Of a stretch of DNA of 9,391 nt, positions 1 to 7,956 are shown one piece after another. The position numbers were made by a program, and so were the translations under genes. The stretch is from Lachnospiraceae bacterium (lineage in GTDB: Bacteria; Bacillota; Clostridia; Lachnospirales; Lachnospiraceae). A model generated the notes under the pieces. It saw nothing but the letters and a program-made list of their open reading frames with translations. It searched no databases and was not told the origin of the DNA. How positions within the stretch are numbered: the stretch's first letter is position 1; every line of letters starts with the position of its first letter. The DNA lies in the NCBI GenBank assembly GCA_009774235.1, contig VSNJ01000156.1:1-9391 (forward strand). Direction: 5' to 3'.

Positions 1-3
1 ACA

Positions 4-32
4 TTGTACTTTTTTTAAATACATTTTATAAT
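4..32 (+). promoter_or_regulatory. Probable sigma-A promoter of the receiver gene
   Basis: A perfect -10 hexamer TATAAT lies at 27-32. A partial -35 hexamer TTGTAC (3 of 6 consensus bases) lies at 4-9, with the ideal 17-base spacer. Transcription would start near position 39 and leave a leader of about 80 bases before the receiver gene. The surroundings are very A/T-rich, so chance TATAAT matches are possible, but the spacing and position fit a vegetative promoter. No operator-like palindrome is evident. Confidence 0.5.
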
Positions 33-121
33 ATGTTTATGGAAGAAAATAGTATTTTTTTACATCAAATAGAAGATAGATTATATTATTTAATATTAAA
101 AAAGAAGGGGTTGTGGTTTAT

Positions 122-490
122 ATGAATGAAAGGATTTTAATAGTAGATGATGACGTAATGAATTTAAAGGTGGCAGAGAGTGTACTTAAAGACAAAGATT
201 ATGAAGTTTTAATGGCAGAAACGGGCATGGAATGTCTTGGAATATTAGAGAAAGAAACTGTTGATTTAATTCTTTTAGATATTGAAATGCCAGGCATGAA
301 TGGGATACAGACCCTTAGTGAAATACATAAAGAAGGAATGTTCCCAGATGTTCCTGTAATGCTTTTGTCTGGCACTGCCAATGCAGATTATATTATTAAA
401 GCCTGCAGGCTTGGTGCAACAGGATATATTAAGAAACCACTTGTTCCGCAGGATTTGCTTGGACAGGTTGAAAAAGCATTTAGCCAGTAA
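122..490 (+). CDS. Stand-alone CheY/Spo0F-like response regulator receiver protein
   Basis: This is a 122-residue cytoplasmic phosphoacceptor protein consisting of one receiver (REC) domain with no output domain. All key residues are visible: the acidic pocket D9-D10 in ILIVDDD, phosphoacceptor D53 in LLDIEMPG, the switch residue S83 in LLSGT, aromatic Y102, and K105 followed by P106. Single-domain receivers act by protein-protein contact (CheY, Spo0F) or as allosteric partners of hybrid kinases. No histidine kinase is visible, but the window begins only about 120 bases upstream. The start at ATG 122 is preferred over an in-frame GTG at 113: the Shine-Dalgarno AGAAGGGG at 103-110 is 11 bases from the ATG and only 2 from the GTG. 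The residues E-M-P-G-M-N-G after D53 are typical of receivers attached to sensor kinases, so it could have been derived from a hybrid kinase. The fold is certain; the pathway is unknown. Confidence 0.92.
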   Translation: MNERILIVDDDVMNLKVAESVLKDKDYEVLMAETGMECLGILEKETVDLILLDIEMPGMNGIQTLSEIHKEGMFPDVPVMLLSGTANADYIIKACRLGATGYIKKPLVPQDLLGQVEKAFSQ

Positions 491-524
491 TATATAGGGT
501 TTTATTTTTATTTTGTGTGTGGTA

Positions 525-546
525 TCTGGTTTTTTATAAAACCAGA
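525..546. terminator. Hairpin between convergent genes, possible bidirectional terminator
   Basis: A 9-bp perfect stem pairs TCTGGTTTT with AAAACCAGA around a 4-base loop. It lies 35 bases after the receiver stop and 52 bases beyond the acetyltransferase stop. The T-run and A-run sit inside the stem, and no classical uridine tract follows on either strand. Its location between convergent genes suggests a role in ending both transcripts, but it is not a canonical intrinsic terminator. Confidence 0.4.
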
Positions 547-586
547 GGCAGGATATAAAGTATGGATTAAATAACTGGCGGTCTGG

Positions 587-610
587 ATGTAAACTGTTTA
601 CAGTTTACAT
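587..610. repeat. Perfect 10-bp inverted repeat over the acetyltransferase stop codon
   Basis: The arms ATGTAAACTG and CAGTTTACAT are perfectly complementary around a TTTA loop. The structure overlaps the TAA stop of the GNAT gene (598-600 on the minus strand). No T-run follows on either strand, so it is more likely an mRNA 3' end stabiliser or part of a convergent termination region than a stand-alone terminator. Confidence 0.45.
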
Positions 611-1128
611 TCAAGCTGGCAGTCATAAGGTTCCGCTTTAACATGTTCCTGGTTATATACTTGTGCTTCTGTACATCCCATAGCTTTATAAAACAGCTGG
701 CTTTCAACAGCAGAATGGGCAGAGATATATAACTTATTGGCACCATTTTCTTTTGCCCATTCTTTTGCACGCATAAAAAGATGTGTGCCAATTCCTGTGC
801 CACGCATATCTTCTGAAACATGTATGCTTGACAAGTCAAGATATTTCTGTTCACCACCAGAAAGTCCAGGTTCAACAGAAACAAATCCTTTAAGGCTGCC
901 ATTATAAAATGCAGCATATACAAATCCACCAGATTTTAATGTATTTTTTAAACATGCAATAAGTGTATTATAGTCTGTTTCAGACCAGTCATCAATAAAA
1001 GGAGCATCTTTAATTATCCATTTACCATTTTCATTTCTCCAGCATTTTGTAACATTCTGGTGTCTTATAAAATTTTTAAATAAATCCCGGTTTATTTCAT
1101 CAACATATATATTTCTGTAATCAACCAT
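598..1128 (-). CDS. GNAT-family N-acetyltransferase
   Basis: This is a 176-residue cytoplasmic enzyme predicted to transfer an acetyl group from acetyl-CoA to an amine. The acetyl-CoA-binding motif A is clear: strand LDLSSIHV (98-104), then R-G-T-G-I-G at 109-114 and a following helix HLFMRAKEWA, matching the R/Q-x-x-G-x-G/A signature. Motif B follows as LYISAHSAVESQLFYKAMG (133-151), with the tyrosine common near the catalytic site. The N-terminal 60 residues are longer than in a minimal GNAT and may shape the acceptor site. The start is ATG with AGAGGG five bases upstream on the minus strand. It lies 153 bases downstream of the cohesin-like gene, behind a hairpin, so it is probably expressed separately. 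The C-terminal AEPYDCQLE segment resembles housekeeping acetyltransferases widespread in Clostridia. The substrate (small molecule, antibiotic or protein) cannot be told from the sequence. Confidence 0.92.
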   Translation of the reverse strand: MVDYRNIYVDEINRDLFKNFIRHQNVTKCWRNENGKWIIKDAPFIDDWSETDYNTLIACLKNTLKSGGFVYAAFYNGSLKGFVSVEPGLSGGEQKYLDLSSIHVSEDMRGTGIGTHLFMRAKEWAKENGANKLYISAHSAVESQLFYKAMGCTEAQVYNQEHVKAEPYDCQLECKL

Positions 1129-1170
1129 AAAATCCCTCTTTTTAAGTTAGTTTTTTGTTTTTCTATACAT

Positions 1171-1200
1171 AAGAAGGGAGCGCATAAGCATTCCCTTCTT
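1171..1200 (-). terminator. Hairpin after the cohesin-like gene, probable terminator
   Basis: Nine-base arms AAGAAGGGA and TCCCTTCTT are perfectly complementary around a 12-base loop. On the minus strand the 3' arm ends UCCCUUCUU, so the U-rich stretch is partly within the stem, and the following bases AUGUAUAG are not a strong U-tract. It lies 81 bases past the stop of the cohesin-like gene and about 40 bases before the acetyltransferase start. It therefore probably separates the secreted-protein transcript from the GNAT gene. It could also be a leader hairpin of the GNAT mRNA. Confidence 0.45.
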
Positions 1201-1231
1201 TAACTGGCATTTTGTTGTCCATATATTTTCT

Positions 1232-1261
1232 GGTACAGTATATATTGATAAAATCTGTACC
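1232..1261. repeat. Inverted repeat GGTACAG/CTGTACC past the cohesin-like gene
   Basis: The perfect 7-bp arms GGTACAG (1232-1238) and CTGTACC (1255-1261) flank a 16-base A/T-rich spacer. It begins 20 bases beyond the stop of the cohesin-like gene. It may be a 3' UTR stem-loop, or a protein-binding dyad for a promoter of the downstream acetyltransferase. Neither role is shown by the sequence, and no flanking T-run is present. Confidence 0.3.
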
Positions 1262-1281
1262 TGTGTATGTAGTTTCTGTAA

Positions 1282-2532
1282 TTATTTTTTTGCTTTTACA
1301 CTTGTACAGAAGTTTCCATATACACGTTTTTTAGATGCATTATTTACATATGCCCTAGCTTTAAAATATTTATATTTTGAATTCTTTTTTACAGTTGTTT
1401 TTAAAACAGAACCTTTTTTAAGGGTTTTAACAAGGGAATAACTTCCATTTTTCTTTTTGCCTGCATAAATCTGGTAACCTTTTGCATTTTTAACCTTTTT
1501 CCATGAAAGATTAATTTTCTTACCAGAAATCCTTGCTTTAACTCCTTTAATTTTAGCAGGTGCAGTTGTTAATTTCTTAATTTTGCTATACTGTCCAAAT
1601 ACCCTGCTGCCATCTTCTGCTGTTTTAAATGCACACATCCTGAATGAGTAAGAGGAAGCAAAGTCCATTGTCACATTGCAGGATATTCTTTCTGGCTTTA
1701 ATATAGTCCTTATTTTCTTATAATTGCTAGATTTTCCAGAAGCACTGTAAAAAATATATCCATCTGCGCCATCTATTATTTTCCATTTAAATGTTACAAT
1801 ACGTGAGCCCTTTTTGGCAGTAACAGACATAGAAGGTTTCTGGTTTAAGTCAAAACTTCCAGGTTCTTCTGATGGAGCAGGTGTACCAGTTGGTGTAACA
1901 TCTGGTGTGTCTGTAGTTGATGGTGCAGGAGAAGGAGTTGCAGTAGCATTTGGTTTCTGGGTAGCAAATCCGCCACCACCACCTACTGAAGATGACTGTC
2001 CCTGTGAACTTCCTGTTATTGTTAGTACCTCTGTATTTACAAGTGGCACTTCTTTTGCAGACTGTCCAGAATCTGTAACATATTCTGCAGAAGGGTTTTC
2101 ATTGCTTATTCCTGTAAACTGTGTTGAAATCTTGTAAATACTGCCAGATGGCTTAAGGGATATAGTCCCGATATCAGCCTGCCCGCCTGCAGGGAAGATT
2201 ATTTTGTCCTTTTTACCAGACAGTATAACATCAACTATATAGTTAGTATCATCACTGGTTATCTTGCTGTCTTTTACTTCGCTTTTAACTGTGTCTGTAA
2301 ACTGGAATACAGGTTCATCCATTTTTCCATCAGTTATAGAAACTTTCAATTTAAAACGCAATGATGTTATATTTTCTGTTACAGCTTGTGGAAATAATAA
2401 AGATACATTAATATTATTTCCGCTTGCTGCCAGTTTTCCAGTACAGTCTGTCTCTGCTGCCTTTACTAATGATAATGGAAGGGCAGTAATAAGAAGAGCG
2501 GACAGAAGTATGTAACTAAGCCACTTTTTCAT
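1282..2532 (-). CDS. Secreted cohesin-like domain protein with two lysine-rich FN3-like repeats
   Basis: This is a 416-residue exported protein. A Sec signal peptide (1-25: MKKW, a hydrophobic core, probable cut SLVKA/AE) precedes a beta-rich domain at about 30-173. Its features SLRFKLKVSI, IIFPAGGQADIGTISLKP and EVLTITG resemble cohesin or carbohydrate-binding beta-sandwiches. Next come a polyglycine and Pro/Thr/Ser linker (174-232) and two FN3-like domains (about 233-322 and 325-414). The second repeat, with KINLSWKKVKNAKGYQIY, is typical of Lachnospiraceae surface proteins. The C-terminal half is strongly basic, which could hold it to anionic wall polymers; no LPXTG, SLH or transmembrane anchor is visible. 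ATG 2532 is chosen because GGAGGT lies five bases upstream on the minus strand; an in-frame ATG at 2577 lacks such a site and would place 15 extra residues before the signal peptide. The gene follows the dockerin-bearing peptidase by 120 bp on the same strand, which suggests a scaffold or anchor role. The cohesin assignment is by fold-like pattern only and is moderate; a generic adhesin is the alternative. Confidence 0.88.
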   Translation of the reverse strand: MKKWLSYILLSALLITALPLSLVKAAETDCTGKLAASGNNINVSLLFPQAVTENITSLRFKLKVSITDGKMDEPVFQFTDTVKSEVKDSKITSDDTNYIVDVILSGKKDKIIFPAGGQADIGTISLKPSGSIYKISTQFTGISNENPSAEYVTDSGQSAKEVPLVNTEVLTITGSSQGQSSSVGGGGGFATQKPNATATPSPAPSTTDTPDVTPTGTPAPSEEPGSFDLNQKPSMSVTAKKGSRIVTFKWKIIDGADGYIFYSASGKSSNYKKIRTILKPERISCNVTMDFASSYSFRMCAFKTAEDGSRVFGQYSKIKKLTTAPAKIKGVKARISGKKINLSWKKVKNAKGYQIYAGKKKNGSYSLVKTLKKGSVLKTTVKKNSKYKYFKARAYVNNASKKRVYGNFCTSVKAKK

Positions 2533-2536
2533 GGTT

Positions 2537-2543
2537 ACCTCCA
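2537..2543 (-). promoter_or_regulatory. Strong Shine-Dalgarno that sets the cohesin-like gene start
   Basis: On the minus strand GGAGGT stands about five bases before ATG 2532. This near-perfect site decides against the in-frame upstream ATG at 2577, which lies inside the adjoining hairpin. Confidence 0.75.
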
Positions 2544-2558
2544 TAATTTTTTTGTTTC

Positions 2559-2600
2559 TTGTTATAAGCGGGCGCACAGTGCGCCTGCTTTTTATAACAA
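2559..2600 (-). terminator. Intercistronic hairpin between peptidase and cohesin-like genes
   Basis: A long imperfect inverted repeat is centred on CAG at about 2577-2579. The outer arms TTGTTATAA pair perfectly. The inner G/C-rich arms TGCGCC and GGCGCA pair as well, with one mismatch and a 3-base A bulge between inner and outer parts. On the minus strand it lies 52 bases after the peptidase stop and 26 bases before the cohesin-like start. No uridine tract follows; the next bases are A-rich. It may be a partial terminator, an RNA-processing or stability element that sets the ratio of the two proteins, or the end of the peptidase transcript. Confidence 0.5.
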
Positions 2601-2652
2601 TATAAAGCCTGTGGAATGTATTTTCTATTTCTGGCTTATATTTTAGATATTG

Positions 2653-5600
2653 TTAGTTTCCTGGAATTGTGCCGCCTGTTAAAGTAATATCTGGCAGAGT
2701 TTCTGGAATTGTTATATCAAGTGTGTCACTGGTGATACGTTCACCTTCAAGTGTTTTTGCATCATCAACACGGTATAACTCGGCACGGACTCTGGTATTT
2801 GCCAGGGCAGCAGCATTCCACTGTCCAGGCTCTACATAGTATACCCATGTTCCATCAGAAGTTTCACCGAGGTTTCCATTTTCTGGAACATCTGCAAATA
2901 TTACCTGTCCTGATTTAGTAGTATCATTCATTGAACCTATTATATTGCCATTAATATCATATAATATTACTACGTTATAGGCAGGGTTTCCCTTATAAAT
3001 TCCTGTAAAGATTAATGAACCTTTAGGAATAACGTTTGTTGCTTCTGTACCATACTGGTAATCATCTGTCAGGATACCAATAGAATTCTGTCCACTTCCT
3101 GTCTGCATAAATTCAATATTGTCACCAGATGGGCCACATATTTCAATTTCCTTAATAGAAACATCAGCCTGGCTGGCAGACAGCCTTACATATCTTGCGT
3201 TATAAGTTCCAATCCAGTTTCCACGTTCACTTTCTTTAACAGAGTTAAACCATAAAGTCTGTTTGTCTGTTCCATCAAAGTTAAATCCTTCTTTTACTGT
3301 AACCCATGTACTTCCATCTTCACTGGTTTCTACTTTTACAGAAGAAAGTGCGTTGCCAGAATATTTAATTGCAGTAATTTCTTTTATTGCATGCATGTCA
3401 ATAGTAATTTCTGCACTGCCAGAACTAGCAGTACCGTTATAAACTGTTGATATGTCATTGTCAATAATCTTGTAAATGCTCTGGTTCTTCTTTGCTTCAA
3501 CACTTTCAGGATTTTTTTCATCATAGCCACTGTCTGGGTCATCATCATTAGTTGTAATTTCTGTATCATCAGAAGAAACCATATTTGTGCTGGCTGTCCA
3601 TAATGATTTATCCAGTATACCATCTGTCTGGATTTTAACTTTGCCAGCATTTGCTTCTGCTGAATAGTTAAGGAATTTGTCAACTGCTTTAACTGTATAT
3701 GACATTACCCTGTTATTTATAGTAGATATAGTATCTGTGAAAATGGTAGCACTGCCATTTTTATTAACAGGCTGGAAACCAACTACCTGTGATTCTGTAA
3801 CACCATCACTTGTCATGCTTCGGATAATTTCATATCCAATTATTAAGTCTGTATCTGCACTCGTTTCAATATTTACCTGCACCTGGTTTGAAATTGCAGA
3901 TGCGGATGCTACAGTTATAACATTGCTGCCTTTTATAGTACCTGGTTCACCAGGATTGTCTACACGGTAATCCCTTGCATCTTCATCTACATAATAAAGA
4001 GCTTTAGTTTCTGGTTCACCATATTTTGCTGCATAAGCAATAGTTTCTGTATCAGGTACCATACCCCAGCGTTCAAAAAATGGAAGGATATTTTTATTAG
4101 CAGCAGCACATGAAAGACGCATAAGGTTCTGGTCTGAGCCACCATTTAATGAGAGACCTTCTTTAGGTGCTTTAGCTGGGTTCCTTGAATATGTATCTAC
4201 ACGTGCAAAGAACAGGTTGTTAAACTGGTCTTCATAATTACTGTATACATGGTGGTCATCTTTATTGTTATCAAATGCAAGATGAAGCTGCCAATATAAT
4301 GCTAATTGTGTAAATACATTGGAAGCACGGCCAACAGTATTAGAAGTTACTTTCTTGTATACATTTTCATCTTTATAACGTTTTGTTCCTGTAAGCAGCT
4401 GTGAGAAATAGTTATTTGTAACTTCTGCAACAGCATAAGTGCCCTGGTTGATGTCATGGCCGATTTCGTGGGCGATACCCCATCCAAAGCTATGTAAGCC
4501 AGAAGCTCCGCTGGCTAATCCAGTTGAACCATATTCAATTCCTATATGGTTGCCAGCAGCATACATAAATGCACCAGCAAACATTCTCATATACCTGATA
4601 TTTAAGTGCTGTGCAGGAAGTGCATTGTTGCCTCTTTCTGTACCAGCATCATTACTAAGACCTTTATGATGGTAGAATAAAGCCATAGTGTCTTCCATTG
4701 CCTGTAATGAAATATCAAGTGCTGTAACTTTATCTTCTTTACCTGATAAAGGACCCCATACCTGTGTTGCTGGCAGTGAGTACATCATCTTTTCCATCAT
4801 AATATCAGTTGAATTTAAAATACAGTTCTGCTGGTCATAATCATAATCTACAGGTTTGCTTCCGCCTTTATGTAATTTTCCATGTTCTGCTTCAATATTT
4901 GCAACATGTTTTTCAAGGCTGTCAATATAAGTTCTTATAGCATTAGTTCTTTCAGTACCAGTCTTTCCATATACATTTAAAACTGGTATATCACTTCCTC
5001 CAAGGACACGTACAGCATACTTGTCAGAAGCATTGTTCCCGCTGTATGCAACATAGAGCTGTCCTCCACGTTCAAATTCCTTATCTGCAACTTGTGGCAC
5101 TGTAATTTCATTTCTTCCTATCTTAAGTGCAGAGGAAGATTTTGAAAGACTGCCTGATTCTGCGTGGTATTGTGTCATTATTAAGTTAAGGTTTGTTGAA
5201 TCGCCAGTCCTCTTAGTATTATGGCCGACATATACAACAAGAGTTTCACCAGCATATACAGTCTTTCCAAGTGGCTGCCAAGGATTTAACCCGCCAAAGC
5301 CAAGATGTCCATCTTTCTTTCCAGTAATCTGGTTAATTACTTCATAAGCGGCTGATGGCTTATTGTTTAAAATATCCCTTGCAGTGCCAATTTCTAGTTT
5401 TAATTCACTATAGAGAGGATGTTTTTCACCACTTTCACTATCAGGTTTTTCAAGGCGTTTTTCTAATGCATCTATAGTTTCAGCTGTTACACCGCTTCTT
5501 AATGTAGTATGCATTTCATCTGAATACAGGCCCATAATATCATCTTCAAGTGAATCATAGTTATAGAAGCGTATTTCACCTACTTTCATTTCAGCACGTG

Positions 5601-7869
5601 TATATCCTCTGCCAACGCATAAGCGTATTTTATTAGCTGTTATTGCATTGTCAAACTTAACAATGTAGAACTGGTTTTCATTTTTGTCAAGTTTTCTTAT
5701 AAGACGTGAGCCAACTGAATGTTGTTCACTGTCCTGTGAATTCCAGTAATCAATCCTTACTGTCTCAAGGGATGCAACCTCTTCATATGCTGCAAATGCC
5801 ATGAAATTCATTTTATAGTTTGCATCAAGTGTTATAGTCATTCCTCTGTCATTTGCCTGATAAGCTACACCATCATCCCAGTCATTTTTAACCCAGTAAG
5901 AATTATAATCATTATCTACAAGTCCAAGGGCGCTTTTTGGCTCTGTATCCAGAGTGCTTCCAACCATCTTTGCCCCGCCATGCCCACCAAAGCTTGCTGA
6001 TACAATATGGGCTGATAATTTGCCTTCACCATTAGAAGTGTTTAGCAGTTTATAATTTGGAAGTTCTGGAGGGTTAGAGTTCTTTGTCTTGCCAATAGAT
6101 TTTAAAGAAGGGCTTCCCCATCCAAGTGTATTCCAGCCAGTTACATAAACTGAATATTCAGTATCTTCTTCAAGGTTTTCAATTTTATAACTATTTTCAT
6201 TAATTATTCCAGTACCGCCTGTTTTTTCGTCAGCTACAAAGCCTTCAACAGCTGGATGGTAATTGTCACTTGCTTCACTGGTTTTCTTGTAATAAACCAT
6301 ATAGCCGCTGGAATCATCCATGTCTTTCCATGTTACGTTAAGTGAACTGCGGCCTCCAGTGACTTTTACATTGTCTGGAGGAGCTGGTTTTGCCTGTGGT
6401 TCTGGAGTTCCTGTTTTTTCATCTGACCAAGGGCTTTTCCAGTCACCGTTTACAGAGCGTACTTTAAGTTTGTAGGTTTCAAAGTTTATAAGTGACTCAG
6501 TTTTAATAGAACTTACAGTGTATATATTACCTGGAACTTTAATTATATCACTCATTATTTCTTTTGTTTTTCCAACAGGACCTTCTATATAGAGTTCATA
6601 TCCTGTTACATTGCTCTGTGCAGACCATGATACAGACAGCTGTTCATTGCCAGGTTCTGGTTCTGCGAGGGCTGGAATGTTAAGTTCTGGCTCAGGAATT
6701 CTTTTGTCCATATCATTGACAAATTCTACTTTTGCAATTTCGGCAAGTTTTTTATTAGCTTTCCTTACTCCAGTAATATTAATGGTTACTCTTTTAACTG
6801 CAATCTGTCCGCCGAAATCCAGGATAAGGGAACCATCAGATTCAGTCCTTACAGATGCTGCCCTTGCAGAAGTCCTAAGAAAGTTTGCGCTTTGTTTCCT
6901 GGTGCTGCTGCCAGCCTGGTTTTCTAAATTAAATGATTCTGTCCCTCCATTATCCAGTTCAAGTTTTACAGTACCATTTTCAATATTACTTATAGTTTCA
7001 CCATTGTCCTGTTCATAGGAAGACAGAAGTTTCATTCCTCCTATTACAGGTGCATTGCTGCCATCTTCTGCAAGTGTAAATTCAAGACCAACAGGGCTGC
7101 TTTCTGAGATATCCGCTCCATTGGCTGGTGTTAATGTAACACTTTTGTTGTCAAGCAGGGCGGAAGCATCACCATCTACAACAGATGTACCATTGGCTGG
7201 TGCTACTTCATGGAAAACCCATAATTTCTCAACCAGTGATTCCTGTGGGTTTTCACCAATATTCTGCACAATAATCTGTAAATCAGCAATATCTGTTTTG
7301 CCATCATTATTCAGGTCAAAATTTTTGTTTGTAGTATTTTCCCTGATTAATTTTAAGAGGCTGTCAGTATCTTCACTGCTTATCTGACCATCACCAGTGA
7401 TATCACCTGCCTGGAGCCAGCCAGGGTTTGTTCCTTCTTTGCCTGTGTTAATCTTTGGTGCACATACAAGAAGTTTATGTATCCATCCTGGTTCAGTTGT
7501 GACGTTTTGTGTATATGTAGCAAATTTATCGGCTTTGATAGTGACAGTTTGTTCTCCTGCTGCTACATTGTTAAAACGTGCTGTAAGGAAGCTGGACTTA
7601 TTGGCGAAATCCAGTTCTTTTGTTTCCCCATTGAATTCTATAGTTACTTTTCCTGTGTATTCAAGGAAAGGGTGTACTTCTATTTCTAAGCTGCCTGTAG
7701 TTGCCTGTGCAGTCCTTTTTCCATGACTGGAAACTTGTGCAGGCTGTGATTCAGAAAGCATCCTGGCTTCTGCAGTTTTAGCATATGCCTTCTGTGATGG
7801 TATAACAAAGCCTGTTAATGACTGTAGAAGAAGGCAGCCAGTAAGAAGTGCTGCTATTTTTTTTCTCAT
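2653..7869 (-). CDS. Giant secreted dockerin-bearing M60/enhancin-type metallopeptidase (putative mucinase)
   Basis: This 1738-residue exported enzyme is predicted to cleave glycoproteins such as mucins outside the cell. Domains in order: signal peptide 1-30 (cut AYA/KT); a beta-sandwich module about 57-138; a dockerin 152-206 with two calcium loops (D156, T158, D160, D167 and D185, N187, D189, D193, D196); a discoidin-like region about 215-388; FN3 domains about 395-488 and 494-597; a discoidin/CBM32-like domain about 605-772; and the M60 region about 860-1270. The zinc site is H1134-E1135-I-G-H1138 with E1149 eleven residues on, fitting the M60 pattern HExxH-x(8-28)-E. An FN3-like domain follows (about 1315-1412), then a second discoidin domain (about 1420-1580) with an acidic insert at 1434-1457, and a C-terminal beta-rich tail. 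No LPXTG, SLH repeat or membrane segment is seen, so attachment probably runs through the dockerin. The start has AGAAAGGAA about ten bases upstream. The frame is intact and the active site complete. The M60 class is well supported; the mucin substrate is inferred from the family. Confidence 0.95.
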   Translation of the reverse strand: MRKKIAALLTGCLLLQSLTGFVIPSQKAYAKTAEARMLSESQPAQVSSHGKRTAQATTGSLEIEVHPFLEYTGKVTIEFNGETKELDFANKSSFLTARFNNVAAGEQTVTIKADKFATYTQNVTTEPGWIHKLLVCAPKINTGKEGTNPGWLQAGDITGDGQISSEDTDSLLKLIRENTTNKNFDLNNDGKTDIADLQIIVQNIGENPQESLVEKLWVFHEVAPANGTSVVDGDASALLDNKSVTLTPANGADISESSPVGLEFTLAEDGSNAPVIGGMKLLSSYEQDNGETISNIENGTVKLELDNGGTESFNLENQAGSSTRKQSANFLRTSARAASVRTESDGSLILDFGGQIAVKRVTINITGVRKANKKLAEIAKVEFVNDMDKRIPEPELNIPALAEPEPGNEQLSVSWSAQSNVTGYELYIEGPVGKTKEIMSDIIKVPGNIYTVSSIKTESLINFETYKLKVRSVNGDWKSPWSDEKTGTPEPQAKPAPPDNVKVTGGRSSLNVTWKDMDDSSGYMVYYKKTSEASDNYHPAVEGFVADEKTGGTGIINENSYKIENLEEDTEYSVYVTGWNTLGWGSPSLKSIGKTKNSNPPELPNYKLLNTSNGEGKLSAHIVSASFGGHGGAKMVGSTLDTEPKSALGLVDNDYNSYWVKNDWDDGVAYQANDRGMTITLDANYKMNFMAFAAYEEVASLETVRIDYWNSQDSEQHSVGSRLIRKLDKNENQFYIVKFDNAITANKIRLCVGRGYTRAEMKVGEIRFYNYDSLEDDIMGLYSDEMHTTLRSGVTAETIDALEKRLEKPDSESGEKHPLYSELKLEIGTARDILNNKPSAAYEVINQITGKKDGHLGFGGLNPWQPLGKTVYAGETLVVYVGHNTKRTGDSTNLNLIMTQYHAESGSLSKSSSALKIGRNEITVPQVADKEFERGGQLYVAYSGNNASDKYAVRVLGGSDIPVLNVYGKTGTERTNAIRTYIDSLEKHVANIEAEHGKLHKGGSKPVDYDYDQQNCILNSTDIMMEKMMYSLPATQVWGPLSGKEDKVTALDISLQAMEDTMALFYHHKGLSNDAGTERGNNALPAQHLNIRYMRMFAGAFMYAAGNHIGIEYGSTGLASGASGLHSFGWGIAHEIGHDINQGTYAVAEVTNNYFSQLLTGTKRYKDENVYKKVTSNTVGRASNVFTQLALYWQLHLAFDNNKDDHHVYSNYEDQFNNLFFARVDTYSRNPAKAPKEGLSLNGGSDQNLMRLSCAAANKNILPFFERWGMVPDTETIAYAAKYGEPETKALYYVDEDARDYRVDNPGEPGTIKGSNVITVASASAISNQVQVNIETSADTDLIIGYEIIRSMTSDGVTESQVVGFQPVNKNGSATIFTDTISTINNRVMSYTVKAVDKFLNYSAEANAGKVKIQTDGILDKSLWTASTNMVSSDDTEITTNDDDPDSGYDEKNPESVEAKKNQSIYKIIDNDISTVYNGTASSGSAEITIDMHAIKEITAIKYSGNALSSVKVETSEDGSTWVTVKEGFNFDGTDKQTLWFNSVKESERGNWIGTYNARYVRLSASQADVSIKEIEICGPSGDNIEFMQTGSGQNSIGILTDDYQYGTEATNVIPKGSLIFTGIYKGNPAYNVVILYDINGNIIGSMNDTTKSGQVIFADVPENGNLGETSDGTWVYYVEPGQWNAAALANTRVRAELYRVDDAKTLEGERITSDTLDITIPETLPDITLTGGTIPGN

Positions 7870-7956
7870 TACTTAAATTCCTTTCTATAAAATACTGTGG
7901 AAACAAAATGCCAGCCAGTGATTTTATGTATATAAGATATTCGTGTTATATTGTTT

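Noticed and set aside
113..121. GTG start for the receiver protein
   Set aside because: It is only two bases from the Shine-Dalgarno; the ATG at 122 has workable spacing and begins directly with the conserved first strand.
1814..2515. Plus-strand open frames opposite the cohesin-like gene
   Set aside because: They lie antisense to a clearly coding secreted protein, have no ribosome sites, and translate to low-complexity reverse images of its linker and core.
3384..7726. Several open frames of 70-135 codons overlapping the peptidase gene in other frames
   Set aside because: They are overlapping shadows of a 1738-codon gene with intact domains; none has a recognisable motif or start signal.
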